Part shown: piece after piece, positions 63,044-64,000 of the stretch | How positions within the stretch are numbered: the first letter of the stretch is position 1 | Layout of the letters: the number at the start of each line of letters is the position of its first letter | Origin: Microvirga pakistanensis | GTDB taxonomy: Bacteria; Pseudomonadota; Alphaproteobacteria; Rhizobiales; Beijerinckiaceae | Reading direction: 5' to 3' | DNA: 64,000 bases | NCBI RefSeq assembly: GCF_004458765.1 | Contig: NZ_SPJX01000012.1 | Coordinates: 171,107-235,106, forward strand | Notes under the pieces: model-generated | Told to the model about the DNA's origin: nothing | The model's database searches: none | What the model saw: the letters and a program-made list of their open reading frames with translations, nothing else | Translations under genes and position numbers: made by a program

Positions 63044-63610
63044 TTACGATATCGGATCGAAAAGCGTCGGCTCCTCGTCGCGCCGGGCGCCTTCGATGGC
63101 GAGGAGGCGGCGCTTCGTCATGCTGCCGCCATTCGCCGAAAACCCGCCGAGCTTGCCGCCCGCAGCGACAACCCGGTGGCAGGGGACGATAAGGGCGAAC
63201 GGATTGCGTCCGAGCGCCTGACCGATCAGCCGGGCATTCTCGATATGGAGCCTGGACGCGATCTCCCCATAGGTCAGGACCCGTCCGGGCGGGATGCCGC
63301 GCGCAACCTCGTAGACATTTCGGTGGAGCTCCGGCACACCCTCCATATCCAGCGGGACACCGGACAGATCGCGCGCCTCGCCCTTCAGCAGAGCGACCAT
63401 ATCCGCCATGATCGCCCGAATGGCGGGCGGGGGAGGGGCTTCGGCCGTTCCAGGAAAACGCTTGGCGATGCGGCTTCGCGTCAGGGATGCATCGTCTTCC
63501 GGCAACTGCACGCCGACGATCCCGCGGCCGTTCCAGGCAAGACCGCAGACGCCGATGGGCGTGTCGAAGAGCGTGTAGAACGCTTCGCGAGCTGAAGGGT
63601 GATTCTGCAT
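63044..63610 (-). CDS. ogt: Methylated-DNA-protein-cysteine methyltransferase
   Basis: A 188-residue O6-alkylguanine alkyltransferase of the Ogt/AGT type. The alkyl-acceptor cysteine is C144 in IVPCHRVVAAGG, preceded by the RLIGQALGRNPFAL helix and followed by GGFSANGG. It repairs O6-methylguanine by suicide transfer. It has an N-terminal domain without the Ada zinc site. It is divergent from the ETF-QO gene with a 268-bp gap. Confidence 0.95.
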   Translation of the reverse strand: MQNHPSAREAFYTLFDTPIGVCGLAWNGRGIVGVQLPEDDASLTRSRIAKRFPGTAEAPPPPAIRAIMADMVALLKGEARDLSGVPLDMEGVPELHRNVYEVARGIPPGRVLTYGEIASRLHIENARLIGQALGRNPFALIVPCHRVVAAGGKLGGFSANGGSMTKRRLLAIEGARRDEEPTLFDPIS

Positions 63611-63878
63611 CGACGCATTTTATGTGTCTCGGAGGAGGGCGGACAACTCGGGAGGCTCGTCTCCAGGGCGGTTATCGCCCTGTTTTGCGGCATGCGACCG
63701 CCCGCGCCGGGTGCCAGGTCATCGGCTCCCGGCATAACCTTATGCACAAAGCGAACTTTCAGCTTCCAGCCAATGAAGCTAGGACAGTTCCAAAGAAGGC
63801 TGCCCTTGAGAAGCCCGCTCGATTGTTCATATCTAAACGGTCAGGGTGCGCTTCGAGGTCGCGTACAGGAGAACACGC

Positions 63879-64000
63879 ATGTCCGATCTACCGGCTCGGG
63901 AATCGATGGAGTTTGACGTTGTGATTGTCGGGGCCGGCCCTGCGGGGCTTGCCGCGGCGATCCGGCTCAAGCAGCAGGCGGCGCAAGCCGGCGCGGACAT
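63879..64000 (+). CDS. Electron transfer flavoprotein-ubiquinone oxidoreductase, 5' part only
   Basis: The first 40 codons (MSDLPARESMEFDVVIVGAG and on) run to the right window edge. The FAD-binding GxGxxG is in VIVGAGPAGLAAAIRLKQQA, and the alphaproteobacterial ETF-QO N-terminus begins with this short polar leader. ETF-QO transfers electrons from ETF (fatty acid and amino acid dehydrogenases) to ubiquinone. AGGAGA at 63867-63872 is the ribosome-binding site. The gene is incomplete here. Confidence 0.85.
   Translation, partial: MSDLPARESMEFDVVIVGAGPAGLAAAIRLKQQAAQAGAD

Overview
The window is a GC-rich, densely packed stretch of an alphaproteobacterial chromosome. The best fit is Hyphomicrobiales (Rhizobiales), probably near Microvirga or Methylobacterium; this is inferred from gene content and not tested by search. 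Supporting marks are a ctaC-ctaD-ctaB-small protein-ctaG-ctaE-DUF983-SURF1 cytochrome aa3 operon, an F0-only ATP synthase operon with both b and b' subunits, a CcrM-type methyltransferase, an IalB-family protein, a DUF1127 protein, an EcfG-type promoter, and several families of dispersed palindromic repeats typical of the order. I see no rRNA, tRNA, CRISPR, prophage or intact insertion sequence. The window is mostly core genome with a few accessory islands.

Layout, left to right. 1-13 kb is mixed accessory content: a VOC/DUF1428 pair divergent from a MarR regulator, two small exported proteins, a PLP dehydratase, a hemerythrin-like membrane protein with a predicted general-stress promoter, a class C beta-lactamase whose likely start is TTG, a sulfonate/taurine/nitrate-type ABC transporter, a ComEA-like helix-hairpin-helix protein, a DMT exporter and a LysR regulator. 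13-25 kb holds a DUF1127 protein, a DUF937-like protein, a MATE pump coupled to a CPA2 antiporter, ispH-thrB-rnhA, a peroxiredoxin, a DsbD-like periplasmic protein, YqgE and a large GGDEF/EAL protein.

25-34.5 kb is, on the minus strand, the cytochrome c oxidase operon followed by thrC and an M16 peptidase; a 14-bp FNR/FixK box lies upstream of ctaC. 34.5-42.6 kb has an IalB-like protein, a lipoprotein, a CorC-type transporter-like protein and the glycine cleavage operon gcvT-gcvH-osmC-gcvPA-gcvPB. That operon sits behind a tandem glycine riboswitch and ends in a rho-independent terminator. 42.7-46.3 kb has a HAD phosphatase and the F0 operon (atpI-atpB-atpE-b'-b), with a good promoter and a strong terminator.

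46.4-64 kb carries genome maintenance genes: smc, a DsbA-like oxidoreductase, a DciA/DUF721 protein, mutY, ccrM, rnhB, a family-4 uracil-DNA glycosylase and ogt. Interspersed are a LysR gene, an ABC permease/binding-protein pair with no ATPase, a PA0069-type radical SAM protein, a glycosyltransferase-like protein, moaB and a YpfJ metallopeptidase. The window ends in the first codons of ETF-ubiquinone oxidoreductase.

The observations most worth a follow-up are the OsmC-family peroxidase inside the gcv operon next to lipoylated GcvH, six helically phased TGGAAC repeats before the DUF1127 gene, a perfect 34-bp palindrome before ampC, a predicted leaderless marR transcript with the operator inside its promoter, and the dispersed palindromic repeats.
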